Source: Type-B symbiont of Plautia stali (GTDB lineage: Bacteria > Pseudomonadota > Gammaproteobacteria > Enterobacterales > Enterobacteriaceae). Taken from it: DNA of 50,449 nt. Made by a program: the position numbers and the translations under genes. Below are positions 30,848 to 43,649 of the stretch, in pieces. The notes under the pieces were generated by a model. That model was not told the DNA's origin and searched no databases. It saw only the letters and a program-made list of their open reading frames with translations. Every line of letters begins with the position of its first letter. Within the stretch, counting starts at the first letter, position 1. The stretch spans positions 1 to 50,449 of the forward strand of contig BBOA01000015.1 in NCBI GenBank assembly GCA_001485295.1, in the 5' to 3' direction.

Positions 30848-31468
30848 TTATCGCTGCCAGATGATTTTGCTCAATTTCCAGCTTTTCAGCACATCGTCCG
30901 ACGGCATCAGGCCGTCGGACGACGTGCCAGTCGACGCTATAGACATAGGAGATATGCTGGTTGACGGGCGCACGGCATTCGATATTGTGGTTGCCCGCGC
31001 CGCCCGCTAGCTTGCAGTTGTTGAAGGCCTTACTGAACTTGTCGCTGAAGGCGTCGCCGATTTTGCATCCTACGCGGCGATATCGCCATCCATAACCTCA
31101 ACACGCTCTATGTTGCTACGGCCGCTGATCTGCAGCTTCACATTACCGTCACCGTCGTCCAGCATCTGCCAGAAGGCGATGACGTCGCCGTTCTCGCTGC
31201 GCATGCCCTGACGCAGCTTATAGTTGCCCTTCAGGCCGTCTCTGATAACGCTTTCGCTCATCACGGTGGTGGCGCCGGCGTCGCCGACCCCCTGCTTGGT
31301 CGCGGTCAGCGAAGAGCCGAACCAGTTCCACGACAGCGCCGAGGACCAGTGATAGCTCAGCGGGTTATACCAGCTGGCGTCGGAATCGGAAGAGCAACCG
31401 GACCCCGAGCTGGCGCAGCCGCTCAGCAGCGCGGCGGCCACCAGCAGTGAAGTGGGTAAAGCTTTCAT
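30848..31468 (-). pseudogene. yfeY: YfeY lipoprotein, frameshifted
   Basis: The first 130 residues are continuous: signal peptide MKALPTSLLVAAALLSGC with lipobox, then WYNPLSYHWSSALSWNWFGS, VIRDGLKGNYKLRQGMRSEN and LQISGRSNIERVEVMDGDIA. TAG follows at 31070. In other frames the rest persists as KIGDAFSDKFSKAFNNCKLA, QHISYVYSVDW and DGLMPSDDVLKSWKLSKIIW before TAA at 30848. So at least two frame changes have occurred late in the gene. YfeY is an RpoE-regulated lipoprotein of unknown function. A truncated lipoprotein could still be made. Confidence 0.83.
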
Positions 31469-31532
31469 GAAAACTCCTGTTAACACTGTGCCTAACGGCA
31501 GAACTCATTGGAGTCGCCGGCAGCGAAAAAGT

Positions 31533-31857
31533 TTATTCCGCCAGCTTCTGTTCTGGTAGAAAGCAGTCGCTCAGCTTGGGATTCCCTAACAGCCACAGCA
31601 GCGGCCAGCGCGCGCGATAGCCGGTCAGCAGCAGGCCGATCAGGGCCGGCGCGCCGAGCGCCAGCCCGAGCCAGAAAGCCTGGCGATCGGGGTAGGAGTA
31701 GAAAAGGCCCAGCAGATCGTTGCCCTGCTGGCGTGACGCGCCCGCCATCATCAGATGGATCCAAGTGTGTGCCAGCAGCAGCGTCAGCCAAAAAAAGAAA
31801 GGGCAGCTGCAGCTGCCCTTTCGCATAATATTCGTCCGGAGGGTATTTTATTACCAC
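31533..31857 (-). pseudogene. yfeZ: DUF2919 membrane protein YfeZ, frameshifted
   Basis: It starts MVIKYPPDEYYAKGQLQLPF, then shifts frame near 31795 into FWLTLLLAHTWIHLMMAGAS, GNDLLGLFYSYPDRQAFWLG and PALIGLLLTGYRARWPLLW, a hydrophobic protein of the DUF2919 family. The end NPKLSDCFLPEQKLAE may be the natural C-terminus or shortened. The start codon lies one base from the ypeA stop. Function unknown. Confidence 0.72.
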
Positions 31858-31858
31858 A

Positions 31859-31945
31859 TCAATACTCCCGATCTTCGATCAGCCGCTTGCCGAGCAGCAC
31901 CGAATCCACCGGTTCGTAATCTAGCTTTTCGTACTGACATACAAA
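31859..31945 (-). pseudogene. ypeA: GNAT acetyltransferase YpeA, C-terminal fragment
   Basis: Only YEKLDYEPVDSVLLGKRLIE and DREY before TGA are left. This matches the last 25-30 residues of YpeA (E. coli [20 protein letters not shown]). Everything upstream has been deleted; the promoter region of amiA follows on the other strand. Confidence 0.75.
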
Positions 31946-32029
31946 GTAAGGTACTGAAAGAGTTACGCTCTCGTAGAGAAAAATGTTACGATATAATACT
32001 CTGCACACTTTCCGCTAATGGACCAGCCT

Positions 32030-32707
32030 ATGCCCAGACTTTCCCTGCTCAAGCGTCTTACCAACCGCCGCCAAATGCTGCTCTCCGGCCTAGCGCTGGC
32101 CGTGCTCTTCTCGCACGCGATCTAGGCGAAAGAGGAGAAGAGGAGAACGCCCTGCTGCGCGTCAATCCGCGCCACGCGCAGCCAGCGCCGCCGCAGAAAA
32201 ACGGCAAACGTATCGTGATGATCGATGCCGGACACGGCGGCATTGACTCCGGCGCCGTCGGCAGCGAAACATGTAGTGTAGGAGATTGTCCATATGTTCG
32301 CCCTGTCGAACCGCGGCGCGAGCAGCGCTATGGCGCGCTATTTGTCGGACAAAGAGAACGCGGCGGAGTAAGGTGGGCGGCGCAACAGGATCACTACCTC
32401 AATCAGATCCTGTTCGATTTAGTGCAGACCGACACCATCCGCAACAGTCTGACGCTGGGCAAGCACGTGCTGGATCAGATTTTCGCCCGGTGCACCATCC
32501 GCACAGCGAGCACACCGAGCAGACGGCGTTCGCCGTGCTGAAATCGCCGTCGATTCTGTCGGTGTTGGTCGAGACCTCTTTTATCACCAACCCGCGCGAA
32601 GAGGAGCTGCTCGGCACCGACGCCTTGCCTTCCGCCATAAAATTGCCACGGTGATCGCCGGCGGCATCAGGCGCTACTTTGATGAGTACGATCGCCGCAA
32701 TGATTAG
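32030..32707 (+). pseudogene. amiA: N-acetylmuramoyl-L-alanine amidase AmiA, broken
   Basis: The start MPRLSLLKRLTNRRQMLLSG contains a twin-arginine signal (NRRQMLL). A TAG stop follows SHAI. Other frames hold GKRIVMIDAGHGGIDSGAVG (first zinc ligand His), then after a deletion VFALSNRGASSAMARYLSDK and then LNQILFDLVQTDTIRNSLTL, LKSPSILSVLVETSFITNPR with the catalytic Glu. The segment with the second and third zinc ligands is partly deleted and there are at least four frame changes. AmiA splits septal peptidoglycan. A good -10 (TATAAT at 31992) survives. Confidence 0.87.
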
Positions 32708-32713
32708 GTATAA

Positions 32714-35663
<2,950 letters not shown>

Positions 35664-35782
35664 TGTTGGTTCTTTTTATCAGCGTCAGTGCGCAGGCAGT
35701 ATAAAAGTTAGCCAACCAAGAAAATATCAGAGTGATCGCGATCGCGGGGCGTTCAGTGCCGCTGACGACACCGTTTTGCGCG

Positions 35783-36615
35783 CTACTGCGTTATGCTGAG
35801 GATAGTGCGGATATTCTGCGCCGAGGTGGCGACGATATCGATGGCGCCAGTGCGCATCGCGCCGACCAGCGCCATCGCTTTGGTGTTTTTCGAAGCGATG
35901 GCGATCACGCAGGGAATTTTACGCAGCTCGTCCGATGCTTAGACCGATCACGGGGTCGTTCATTACCGTATCCACATGCTGCCCCTAGGCGTTAAGTCGT
36001 AGCCCGCCACGTCGCTGGTAACGCCCTGATTGACGCTGGCGTCGATAATTTCATGTGGCGTAAACCAGCCGAGTTTAACCATATAGCTGTTTTCATTCAT
36101 ATCGCCGATGCCCACCAAGGCGATATCCGCTTTGCGCGCGCGATCCAGCATCTCTTTAATGGTGCCGTTTTGCATAAACGCCTCTTTCAGCACGCGGTTT
36201 TCCACATAGGCTGGCGCATAGAGCGTTTCGCTAAATGCGCACCGGCACTGCGCCGGGGTGATTGGCCACCGCCGCGATGTTGCGCCCCTAGCCTATCGCC
36301 ACCACGGTGTTCTCTTTAAGATTCTGTGCTAGATGAGCCGATACTAGCGCTGCCACCTGACGACGCTGCCAGTCGCCATGCTGCTGGTCGAGCGCGATCA
36401 GCGCGTGCTGCAGCTGCGGAAAGCGCTCCAGCAGCTGCTGTTCCAGTCGGGTGCTGAAAACCGGATGGTAGGGAACATTGATCTCGACAATGCCCTCTTC
36501 TTTCGCACGCTTCAGCAGTCGTCCGACCTTGATGCGCGAGATGCCGAACTTGCGCGCAATCTCTTACTGCGTGGTTTCATCCTTTAACTGCCGGGATTTA
36601 TAACACTGATGCGGC
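35783..36615 (-). pseudogene. SorC-family sugar-binding transcriptional regulator, broken
   Basis: The helix-turn-helix reads TTQ*EIARKFGISRIKVGRL and LKRAKEEGIVEINVPYHPVF, with TAA/TAG replacing a Gln. The sugar-phosphate domain continues with RFPQLQHALIALDQQHGDWQ, NTVVAIG*GRNIAAVANHPG, LDRARKADIALVGIGDMNEN, and near the end AMRTGAIDIVATSAQNIRTI and LSITQ. Several frameshifts lie between. SorC regulators usually control the adjacent carbohydrate operon. Here that is the broken cluster upstream to 39512, transcribed in the same direction. The start codon is not visible. Confidence 0.8.
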
Positions 36616-36619
36616 TCAC

Positions 36620-37012
36620 TTAGCCAAGCAAGCGCCCGCGAGCCGCTTTCGTCGTCACAGGCGGCGCGGATGGCGTCAATTTCAGCATGCGTGCGATCAC
36701 GATATCCAGCTCTTTTTGATCGAAGATCTGCTTCCAGTCCGGCTTGACGATCTTCTCGCGTCCATACTCCATGGCGATCATGCAGGCGTCCGAGAAGGGG
36801 TTGGTGGCGCGGAAGGCAACCGCCAAGATCACCACGTCGCTCAGCGGCACCACGGACGCAGCGTTAGAAATTTCGCGTCCTTGAGCGCCGATCTGCGCCT
36901 ACGTCTGCGGCGAGTTTTCGCGGTAAAAGACCTGATAGTCGCTGCGCTGCAGGTTGGCGGAGATGCGCATGCCTATTTTGCCGCCTGCGCCGATAACAGT
37001 AATAATTTTCAG
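36620..37012 (-). pseudogene. 6-phosphogluconate dehydrogenase-like oxidoreductase (D-apionate oxidoisomerase-like), internally deleted
   Basis: The N-terminal NAD-binding motif LKIITVIGAGGKIGMRISAN is complete, followed by RSDYQVFYRENSPQT, TAG, and SNAASVVPLSDVVILAV. A deletion then leads to FRATNPFSDACMIAMEYGRE and KIVKPDWKQIFDQKELDIVI. The C-terminal part resembles the PGDH_C-type domain found in ApnO. The start appears as CTG at 37012, after CAGGAG. ApnO interconverts and oxidises D-apionate. Assignment to ApnO relies on the neighbours and is tentative; the dehydrogenase superfamily is clear. Confidence 0.62.
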
Positions 37013-37039
37013 TTGATTGCCGTGGTGTTACTCCTGATC

Positions 37040-37831
37040 TTGTTTACTACGTAAGAATTCGACACAGCGTCGCGTCCACTGATCTTCTCTTCCAACTGAC
37101 AAGTGCGTTCAGCGCTCTCCTCTTACGGCAGCCAGTGTTCGTTAATCTGGTTAATGCCTTTTTCGGCTGGCCGCACACTAGCGATCAGCGTGTCGTAATC
37201 CAGCAGCCCTTCGCCGAGCGGTCCGCCCGCCAAGGTAAAGCTGACCCAGCCGTCGCGGCCCAAAAAAGCGAAGTCTTTGATGCGTAGATTGCCGACCCGC
37301 GCGGCGGTATTGGCGATGACCTGCTGCGGCAGCTCTAGTCCAGCAGTCCCGCCACGCAGTTGGCCGGATTGAGACAGACCGCCAGCTACGGCGAAAGGAA
37401 AAGATCGATGAGTGCCATCAGAAGATCGGCGCTGGAGATTTGCTCAAAGGTTTCAAGGCAGAGTTTCACCTGCTGACGTTCAAAGTCTGGGCAGCATGCG
37501 GGCGATAAGATGCTGTGCCTCTGCATGCTGCAGACGATGGGTGGCGGTAAAACATATCGAGCGGATCACTTTTGCCTCCAGCAGCGACGCCATCTGCAGA
37601 TGGGCGGTGTCGAGGCCGCGCGTGCCCAGCTCCAGCGTGATGCCGAGGGCGTCGGCCTGCTGCTTCAGCGCACGCTGCTCCAACTTTCAATCACTGGATA
37701 GTCGCAAATCTGAAACAGCGGCACGTCAAGATCGGCGGTTTGCTGCAGCATTTACGCCAGAGTCAGCAGCTGCGGCGCGCGACCGACAGGTGCCAGAAAA
37801 AGGCGTAGGTGCTTAATCCGATACTGCTCAT
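37040..37831 (-). pseudogene. Xylose isomerase-like TIM barrel protein (3-oxo-isoapionate decarboxylase-like), broken
   Basis: From ATG 37831 pieces read MSSIGLSTYAFFWHLS, QLLTLA*MLQQTADLDVPLF, QICDYPVIES, then LKQQADALGITLELGTRGLD and ICFTATHRLQHAEAQHLIAR. Later pieces are RVGNLRIKDFAFLGRDGWVS and FTLAGGPLGEGLLDYDTLIA. This is the sugar phosphate isomerase/epimerase fold. In D-apionate clusters a protein of this fold decarboxylates 3-oxo-isoapionate to L-erythrulose. The start overlaps the upstream TIM gene stop (ATGA). Many frameshifts and TAG stops. The substrate assignment is inferred from context only. Confidence 0.62.
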
Positions 37832-38389
37832 ACGCTCTCCCTCGCCAGCAGCGCGTCGGCTTCGTCAATCATCTACGCCAGCACCGCGGGATCGTGGGCG
37901 AAGCAGCAGAGAAACAAACCGTCGACGCTCTGGCTCAGCAGGCCAAGACTGACCTGCCGCCGTAAATCACCTGCAACGCGATGCCTTGCAGCGACTCTGG
38001 GCCTCAGCCAGCGCGCACTTGAGCTGCATGGCGCATACCTCTCTACCGCCGCTTCGAGCGCGTCCTTCCACGCCTCGCCGATGCACGAGACGGGCGTCAG
38101 CTAGGACTACAACGCCAGCGCAACCTTAGCGGCGATCTGCGCATCGTTTTCCGCAAAATGACAACGGCGTTCCGCATGACCAATCTCAGCTAGCGTTCCG
38201 CCCAGCTCCTGCACCATGCCGGCGCTCACCTCGCCGGTCCAAGCGTCGTTGGCGGCGGGCGCGATATTTTGCGCACCGACGCGCACCGCAGGATGCTGGC
38301 GCGCGACCGCGCGTCACCATGCCAGCCTCTGCGTGTAGCTGAAATGCATTTTCAGGCTGGTTCCCAGCCAGATTGCGGCTGCGCGTCAT
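37828..38389 (-). pseudogene. Triosephosphate isomerase-like protein (L-erythrulose 1-phosphate isomerase-like), broken
   Basis: Readable pieces are IWLGTSLKMHFSYTQRLA near the start, then GAQNIAPAANDAWTGEVSAG and MVQELGGTLAEIGHAERRCH, containing the catalytic His region (AEIGHAERR, equivalent to IGHSERR), FAENDAQIAAKVALAL, VSCIGEAWKDALEAAVE and ASVDGLFLC. Frameshifts and TAG stops interrupt. A second TpiA paralogue in a sugar operon is typical of LerI, which acts on L-erythrulose 1-phosphate. Its ATG overlaps the stop of the kinase gene (ATGA). Confidence 0.72.
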
Positions 38390-39030
38390 ACAGAGGCTCC
38401 TTGAGGCTGCACTTCGCGCAGGCGCTCCGCCACCGTGGCGACAATCATCACCAGCAACGGCGTCGATGCTGAACAGCGGCTGCGTCGCCCCAAGCAAGGT
38501 ACAGCCGGAGAAAGCGACGCCGAAGGAACGCTTGCGCTGGTTGGCATGGCGCGCCAGCGCGGCCACCTGTACCAAACTATAGCCCGCTGTCGGTGACCGT
38601 CACCACTTTGCAGGCGATGCCTTCCGACCTCAGGCGCTTGCACGCCTAGCCGAAATGCAGCACGTCGTCGGCGTAGTTGCCGAAGGTGAGCAGCACCACG
38701 TCGCCGCTGTTACGCCGTTATAGGCCGCGTGCGCCACGTTGACGATTTGCTGAGCCGACGACGAAGCAAACAGATTGCCCATCGCAGCGCCGTGCGCCAT
38801 GCCATGCCCCACCAGTCCGGCGAAGGCGGGATAGTGGCCGGATTTGCCGCCCACCACCATCATCAGCAGCGTGTAACTTTGCGTGACGTCGTGCAGCGCA
38901 CCACATTGCACAGCGTATTGATCAGGGCAATAGGAGCGGCCGAGGCGCCGGACGGGAACTACGTTGACCACGTCCAGAAGTTGGGTAGTGCGGCAAAAAT
39001 GGAACTGGCGGTGACGGCGATAACCGTATG
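38386..39030 (-). pseudogene. Dihydroxyacetone kinase-family protein (L-erythrulose kinase-like), broken
   Basis: The DhaK core is readable as DVTQSYTLLMMVVGGKSGHY (relatives have GGGSGHYPAFAG), PAFAGLVGHGMAHGAAMGNL and FASSSAQQIVNVAHAAYNG. ACKRLRSEGIACKVVTVTD and RHANQRKRSFGVAFSGCTLL with GATQPLFSIDA follow, and the end is VAERLREVQPQGAS before TGA. The DhaL-type second half and much of the first are shortened; stops and frameshifts occur. Such kinases phosphorylate dihydroxyacetone or L-erythrulose. The two adjacent isomerase genes suggest erythrulose. Confidence 0.75.
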
Positions 39031-39035
39031 ATGCT

Positions 39036-39512
39036 AAGCGGCGAGTTCATATAGAGCGCCAGCGGCACGATGATACCGTCCGCCAGCGCAGGCAGCGCGA
39101 TATGACAAGTTTCACAGCCGCGGCGCGAGGCGTCTTGCGACCAGAAAAACATCACCACGGCCGCCACCAAATCAGCCACTATTTCTCCTCGCGGGTGAGC
39201 TAGCGAGCGGCGCGCGGCGTGTACACTAGCTAGAACAGCGTCACGACGCCGATCAGGATGGCGGGCAGCGTCACGCCGATAAACATCAGGCCAGTCTTCC
39301 ATCCCAAACAAGCCGTGCTGCCGCCAGCGCCAGCGGCACGCCGAATATCACGGTCAGCGGCGTCGCCAAGTAGAACAGCGAGAGGATTTTGCTGCGCTGG
39401 CGTGCCGGCACCCACAGGCTAAAGTAGAGGATCGCGCCGGGAAAGAAGCCCGCCTCCCCTCCGCGATGCCGAACAGCAGCCGCAGCGTATAAAGACCTCT
39501 CAACCGCAGCTT
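39036..39512 (-). pseudogene. MFS transporter (anion:cation symporter family), remnant
   Basis: The clearest part is EAGFFPGAILYFSLWVPARQ with RSKILSLFYLATPLTVIFGV and PLALA, the helix 4-5 region of GudP/phthalate-type MFS transporters. WKTGLMFIGVTLPAILIGVV, TLF, LTREEK-like residues and LADLVAAVVMFFW follow in other frames. The first three helices and most of the second half are gone. It was probably the importer for the sugar acid used by this cluster. Confidence 0.75.
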
Positions 39513-39730
39513 GCAAAAGTGTGATCGCTCTCAAACGAAATGATTCTCAGCAATATTTCGAAAAAATCCCCGCCTGTAGCGCGTTTCTCTGACTGCTGAT
39601 GGGATATTTTACCTTCACTATTGCAAGAAATAAGACACTATTGAACATATAAACAAAGGTGTGGCACGCTGAAATAGCGTATTACTTCTTACCCTGCTTG
39701 CGGGCATGCTAAATACCTAGAGAGAAACGG
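39513..39730. other. Former divergent promoter region, no gene seen
   Basis: About 220 AT-richer bases lie between the leftward MFS remnant and the rightward RpiB-like remnant. This would be the shared control region of the cluster. Sequences such as TTGAACATATAAACAA (39641-39656) resemble SorC/DeoR-type operators, but I cannot support a definite site. Confidence 0.4.
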
Positions 39731-40210
39731 ATAAGCACCATTGCGATTGGCGCCGATGACGCGGTGCTGGAATTGAAAAAACCTGATTAGAAAAACCTGA
39801 TTAAATGCCACTTTGAATCGCTGCATTACGAAGTGGTGGATTATAGCAACAACGCGCGCAAAGACTTGCCGATTTACCGCGATATCGCTTGGAATCTGGC
39901 GAACGCTATCAGCGACAGTAAATTCACCCGCCGTATTCTGGTTTGTAGCACCAGTATCGGCATGGCGATCGTCGCTAACAAGGTGCCGTGCATTCGCGCG
40001 GCGCAGTGCTACGACACTTACTCAGCCGAACGCGCGCGCAAAAGCGACAATGCGCAGGCGATGGCGTCGAGCACGCGCGTCGTCAGGCCGGAACTGGCGA
40101 AATCGATCGTTAACGCCTGGCTGGCGCCGGAGTTTGAAGGCGACTGATCAACGGGAAAAGTGGAGAAGATGGGCTTCTACGAGCAGACGGCGCAAAATGC
40201 CTGTCGCTGA
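39731..40210 (+). pseudogene. RpiB/LacAB-family sugar-phosphate isomerase, broken
   Basis: The protein reads STIAIGADDAVLELKKPD, TAG, KNLIKCHFESLHYEVVDYSN, DLPIYRDIAWNLANAISDSK, TRRILVCSTSIGMAIVANKV and AAQCYDTYSAERARKSDNAQ, ending STGKVEKMGFYEQTA. This matches EryI-type isomerases (D-erythrulose 4-phosphate to D-erythrose 4-phosphate). The start ATG seems to be ATA. A short near-duplication introduces the first TAG. The active-site loop C-G-T-G is C-S-T-S, and the catalytic His of the HDTYSAE motif is Tyr. TGA interrupts before STGKVEK. Non-functional. Confidence 0.8.
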
Positions 40211-40485
40211 GGTGCCTCACCGGGCGGAAAGTGCGGTTCATCCGACAGAACCCGCTAGTTCTGCTAACCTTTGTGATGCGCGATTTTCGCCCCCCAGCCG
40301 GCTGACGGGATGTTGCAGCATGTTTTCCCTGTTTGACGTCACGCTGTTTTCGCCGCGCGGGGCCAGATGAGTTCAACCCATCGCAATAATCAGAAAAAGA
40401 GTATTTTCATCACCGAACGCCTGATGCACTGTGTTGCAGGGTGCAATCATTCGCAATAAAGAATTGCTCATCAAGGAGTTAAAAG
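40211..40485. other. Intergenic region upstream of talA
   Basis: These 275 bases hold no recognisable gene. A weak AAGGAG site lies just before the talA start. Short open frames here have no family resemblance. The talA promoter must lie in this stretch, but no sigma-70 match stands out. Confidence 0.5.
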
Positions 40486-41436
40486 ATGAACCAGCTAGAC
40501 GCATTAAAACAGTTCACCACGGTCGTGGCGGACAGTGGCGATATCGAATCCATTCGGAACTACCATACTGAAGACGCCACCACCAACCCGTCTCTGATCC
40601 TGAAAGCCGCAGGCCTCGAAGGCTACAAGCACCTGATCGACGACGCCATCGACTATGCGAAAAAGCAAGGCGGCAGCAAAGAGACGCAGATTATCAACGC
40701 CAGCGATAAAGTGGCGATCAACCTCGGCATGGAGATCCTGAAAAGCGTGCCGGGCCGTGTTTCGACCGAAGTAGATGCGCGACTCTCTTTCGATCGTGGC
40801 ATGTGTTTGACCAAGGCGGAAAAACTGGTTCGCCTTTACGAAGAGCACGGTATCGATCGCTCGCGCATTCTGATTAAGCTCGCGTCCACTTGGGAGGGGA
40901 TCAAGGCAGCCGAGGAGCTAGAGAAAAACGGCATCCACTGTAACCTGACGCTGCTCTTCTCCTTGGCTCAAGCACGCGCCTGTGCGGAAGCGGGCGTCTA
41001 CCTCATCTCCTCGTTCGTCGGCCGTATCTACGACTGGTACAACAGCCGCAAACCGCTCGACCCGTATATTGTCGATGAAGATCCGGGCGTGAAATCAGTG
41101 CGTCGTATCTATGACTACTACAAAAAGCATCGCTACAGCACCATCATTATGGGCGCGAGCTTCCGTAAAGTAGAACAGATTATTGCGCTGGCGGGCTGTG
41201 ACCGTCTCACTATCTCCCCGAACCTACTGGAAGAGCTGCAGAACAGTGACGCGCCGGTTGAGCGCAAGCTGGAGCCCTCTACCGAAGGTTTCCACCAGCC
41301 CGCCTCGCTCTCTGAAGCGGAGTTCCGCTGGGAGCACAACCAAGATCCGATGGCGGTAGAGAAACTTTCCGACGGTATCCGTCAGTTTGCCGTCGATCAG
41401 CAGAAACTCGAAGACGTGCTGGCCGCGCGCCTGTAG
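40486..41436 (+). CDS. talA: Transaldolase A
   Basis: An intact 316-residue enzyme matching E. coli TalA. It exchanges three-carbon units between sedoheptulose 7-phosphate and glyceraldehyde 3-phosphate. The Schiff-base Lys131 lies in [34 protein letters not shown] and [16 protein letters not shown] are also complete. It has the site AAGGAG and is followed after 68 bases by tktB, forming the conserved talA-tktB pair. It ends with TAG, again showing TAG as a real stop. Confidence 0.97.
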   Translation: MNQLDALKQFTTVVADSGDIESIRNYHTEDATTNPSLILKAAGLEGYKHLIDDAIDYAKKQGGSKETQIINASDKVAINLGMEILKSVPGRVSTEVDARLSFDRGMCLTKAEKLVRLYEEHGIDRSRILIKLASTWEGIKAAEELEKNGIHCNLTLLFSLAQARACAEAGVYLISSFVGRIYDWYNSRKPLDPYIVDEDPGVKSVRRIYDYYKKHRYSTIIMGASFRKVEQIIALAGCDRLTISPNLLEELQNSDAPVERKLEPSTEGFHQPASLSEAEFRWEHNQDPMAVEKLSDGIRQFAVDQQKLEDVLAARL

Positions 41437-41504
41437 TTTTTTCCTGTTTAACTTCGTCGGGCAGGTTCCCCGCTCGCACCCCTGCTCAACAAAGGGAGAA
41501 CCCT

Positions 41505-43505
41505 ATGTCATCACGCAGAGAGTTGGCGAACGCGATTCGTGCGTTAAGTATGGATGCGGTACAGAAAGCAAACTCAGGACACCCCGGCATGCCGATGGGC
41601 ATGGCGGACATCGCCGAAGTGCTGTGGCGCGATTACCTGAAACATAATCCGACCAACCCCGCTTGGGCCGACCGCGACCGCTTCATACTCTCTAACGGCC
41701 ACGGTTCAATGCTGCTGTATAGCCTGCTGCACCTCACCGGCTACGACCTGCCGACGGAAGAACTGAAAAATTTCCGCCAGCTCCATTCAAAAACGCCGGG
41801 CCACCCGGAAATCGGCTACACCCCAGGGGTAGAAACCACCACCGGTCCGCTGGGTCAGGGTCTGGCTAACGCCGTAGGTCTGGCGATCGCCGAACGCACG
41901 CTGGGCGCGCAGTTCAACCGCCCGGGTCACGATATCGTCGACCACTTAACCTACGTCTTTATGGGCGACGGCTGCATGATGGAGGGGATCTCCCACGAGG
42001 TCTGCTCGCTGGCAGGCACACTGGGTCTCGGCAAGCTGATCGGCTTCTACGACCACAACGGCATCTCTATCGACGGCGAAACTGAAGGCTGGTTCACCGA
42101 CGACACCCATAAGCGCTTCGAAGCCTACAACTGGCACGTCGTCGGCGAGATCGACGGTCACGACGCCGAGGCGGTGAGCCGCGCGACTAAAGAGGCGCAG
42201 AGCGTCACCGACAAGCCGTCGCTGATCATCTGCCGCACTGTTATCGGCTTCGGATCGCCGAACAAAGCGGGTAAAGAGGAGTCGCACGGCGCGGCGCTGG
42301 GCGACGAGGAAGTGGCGCTGGCGCGCAAAGAGCTGGGCTGGACCTCAGCACCGTTTGAAATTCCGCAGGAAATCTATCAGCAGTGGGACGCCAAAGGGGC
42401 GGGCGCCGAGCGCGAGCGCGCGTGGAACGACAAGCTAGCGGCCTACCAAAAGGCGCATCCAGAGCTGGCCAAAGAGTACCAGCGCCGTATGAACGGCGAA
42501 ATACCGTCGACGTGGGAGAGCGAAACCCACAAATTCATTACTGACCTGCAGGCAAATCCGCAGAAGATCGCCAGCCGTAAAGCGTCGCAGAATACCCTAG
42601 AGCATCTAGGTTCGCTGCTACCGGAGCTGCTGGGCGGCTCGGCGGACCTGGCGCCGAGCAACCTCACTATCTGGTCTGGTTCGAAGCAGATCAAAGAGGA
42701 TCCGTCGGGCAACTATATTCACTATGGCGTGCGCGAGTTTGGCATGACCGCCATCGCCAACGGCATTGCTCATCATGGCGGCTTTATCCCCTATACCGCT
42801 ACCTTCCTGGTGTTCGTGGAGTATGCGCGCAACGCCGCGCGTATGGCGGCGCTGATGAAGGCGCGTCAGATTATGGTTTATACTCATGACTCCATCGGCC
42901 TAGGCGAAGACGGCCCGACGCACCAGCCAGTCGAGCAGCTAGGGAGCCTACGCCTGACGCCGAACTTTAGCACCTGGCGTCCCTGCGATCAGGTTGAAAC
43001 TGCGGTGGCTTGGAAAGCCGCTATCGAGCGCCATCACGGCCCGACCGCGCTGATCCTGTCACGCCAGAACCTGCTGCAGCCGGAACGCACCTATGCGCAG
43101 GTCAAGAATATCGCGCGGGGCGGCTATATCCTAAAGGACAGCGACGGCACGCCGGACATCATCCTGATCGCCACCGGTTCGGAAGTGGAGATCACGCTGG
43201 GCGCGGCGGAGAAGCTCAGCACTGACGGCCATAAAGTGCGCGTGGTTTCGCTGCCGAGCACCGACGTCTTTGACAATCAGGATAGGGCCTATCGCGAATC
43301 GGTGCTACCGTCCACGGTGCGTGCGCGCGTCGCGGTGGAAGCAGGTATTGCAGACTACTGGTTCAAGTATGTCGGCATCGACGGCAAAATCGTCGGCATG
43401 ACCACCTTCGGCGAATCTGCGCCGGCGGGCAAACTCTTCCCAGCCTTCGGCTTCACGATTGAAAACGTCTTGGCGCAGGCGGAGTCGTTACTCAAGCCAG
43501 CGTAA
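41505..43505 (+). CDS. tktB: Transketolase B
   Basis: An intact 666-residue thiamine-diphosphate enzyme (667 in E. coli), moving two-carbon units in the pentose phosphate pathway. The ThDP motif starts at [20 protein letters not shown] and ends with [10 protein letters not shown]. The catalytic Glu and pyrimidine-binding part is in [20 protein letters not shown], and [18 protein letters not shown] is complete. The ATG follows AAAGGGAGAA. It contains many CTAG sites as Leu codons (for example near 42600) without harm. With talA it supplies erythrose 4-phosphate and ribose 5-phosphate. Confidence 0.97.
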   Translation: MSSRRELANAIRALSMDAVQKANSGHPGMPMGMADIAEVLWRDYLKHNPTNPAWADRDRFILSNGHGSMLLYSLLHLTGYDLPTEELKNFRQLHSKTPGHPEIGYTPGVETTTGPLGQGLANAVGLAIAERTLGAQFNRPGHDIVDHLTYVFMGDGCMMEGISHEVCSLAGTLGLGKLIGFYDHNGISIDGETEGWFTDDTHKRFEAYNWHVVGEIDGHDAEAVSRATKEAQSVTDKPSLIICRTVIGFGSPNKAGKEESHGAALGDEEVALARKELGWTSAPFEIPQEIYQQWDAKGAGAERERAWNDKLAAYQKAHPELAKEYQRRMNGEIPSTWESETHKFITDLQANPQKIASRKASQNTLEHLGSLLPELLGGSADLAPSNLTIWSGSKQIKEDPSGNYIHYGVREFGMTAIANGIAHHGGFIPYTATFLVFVEYARNAARMAALMKARQIMVYTHDSIGLGEDGPTHQPVEQLGSLRLTPNFSTWRPCDQVETAVAWKAAIERHHGPTALILSRQNLLQPERTYAQVKNIARGGYILKDSDGTPDIILIATGSEVEITLGAAEKLSTDGHKVRVVSLPSTDVFDNQDRAYRESVLPSTVRARVAVEAGIADYWFKYVGIDGKIVGMTTFGESAPAGKLFPAFGFTIENVLAQAESLLKPA

Positions 43506-43649
43506 TGCTTTCGGCCCTTCCCGCAGAAAGGAGAAGGGCAGCTATGTTTCACAGCGTGAAACAGAAAAATCGTCTTCTCCCCCTTCACCGCTTATCCAAA
43601 CCCATTACTATAGGGTCATTCTCAATTCCACTAGCTGGATGCTTTCCCG

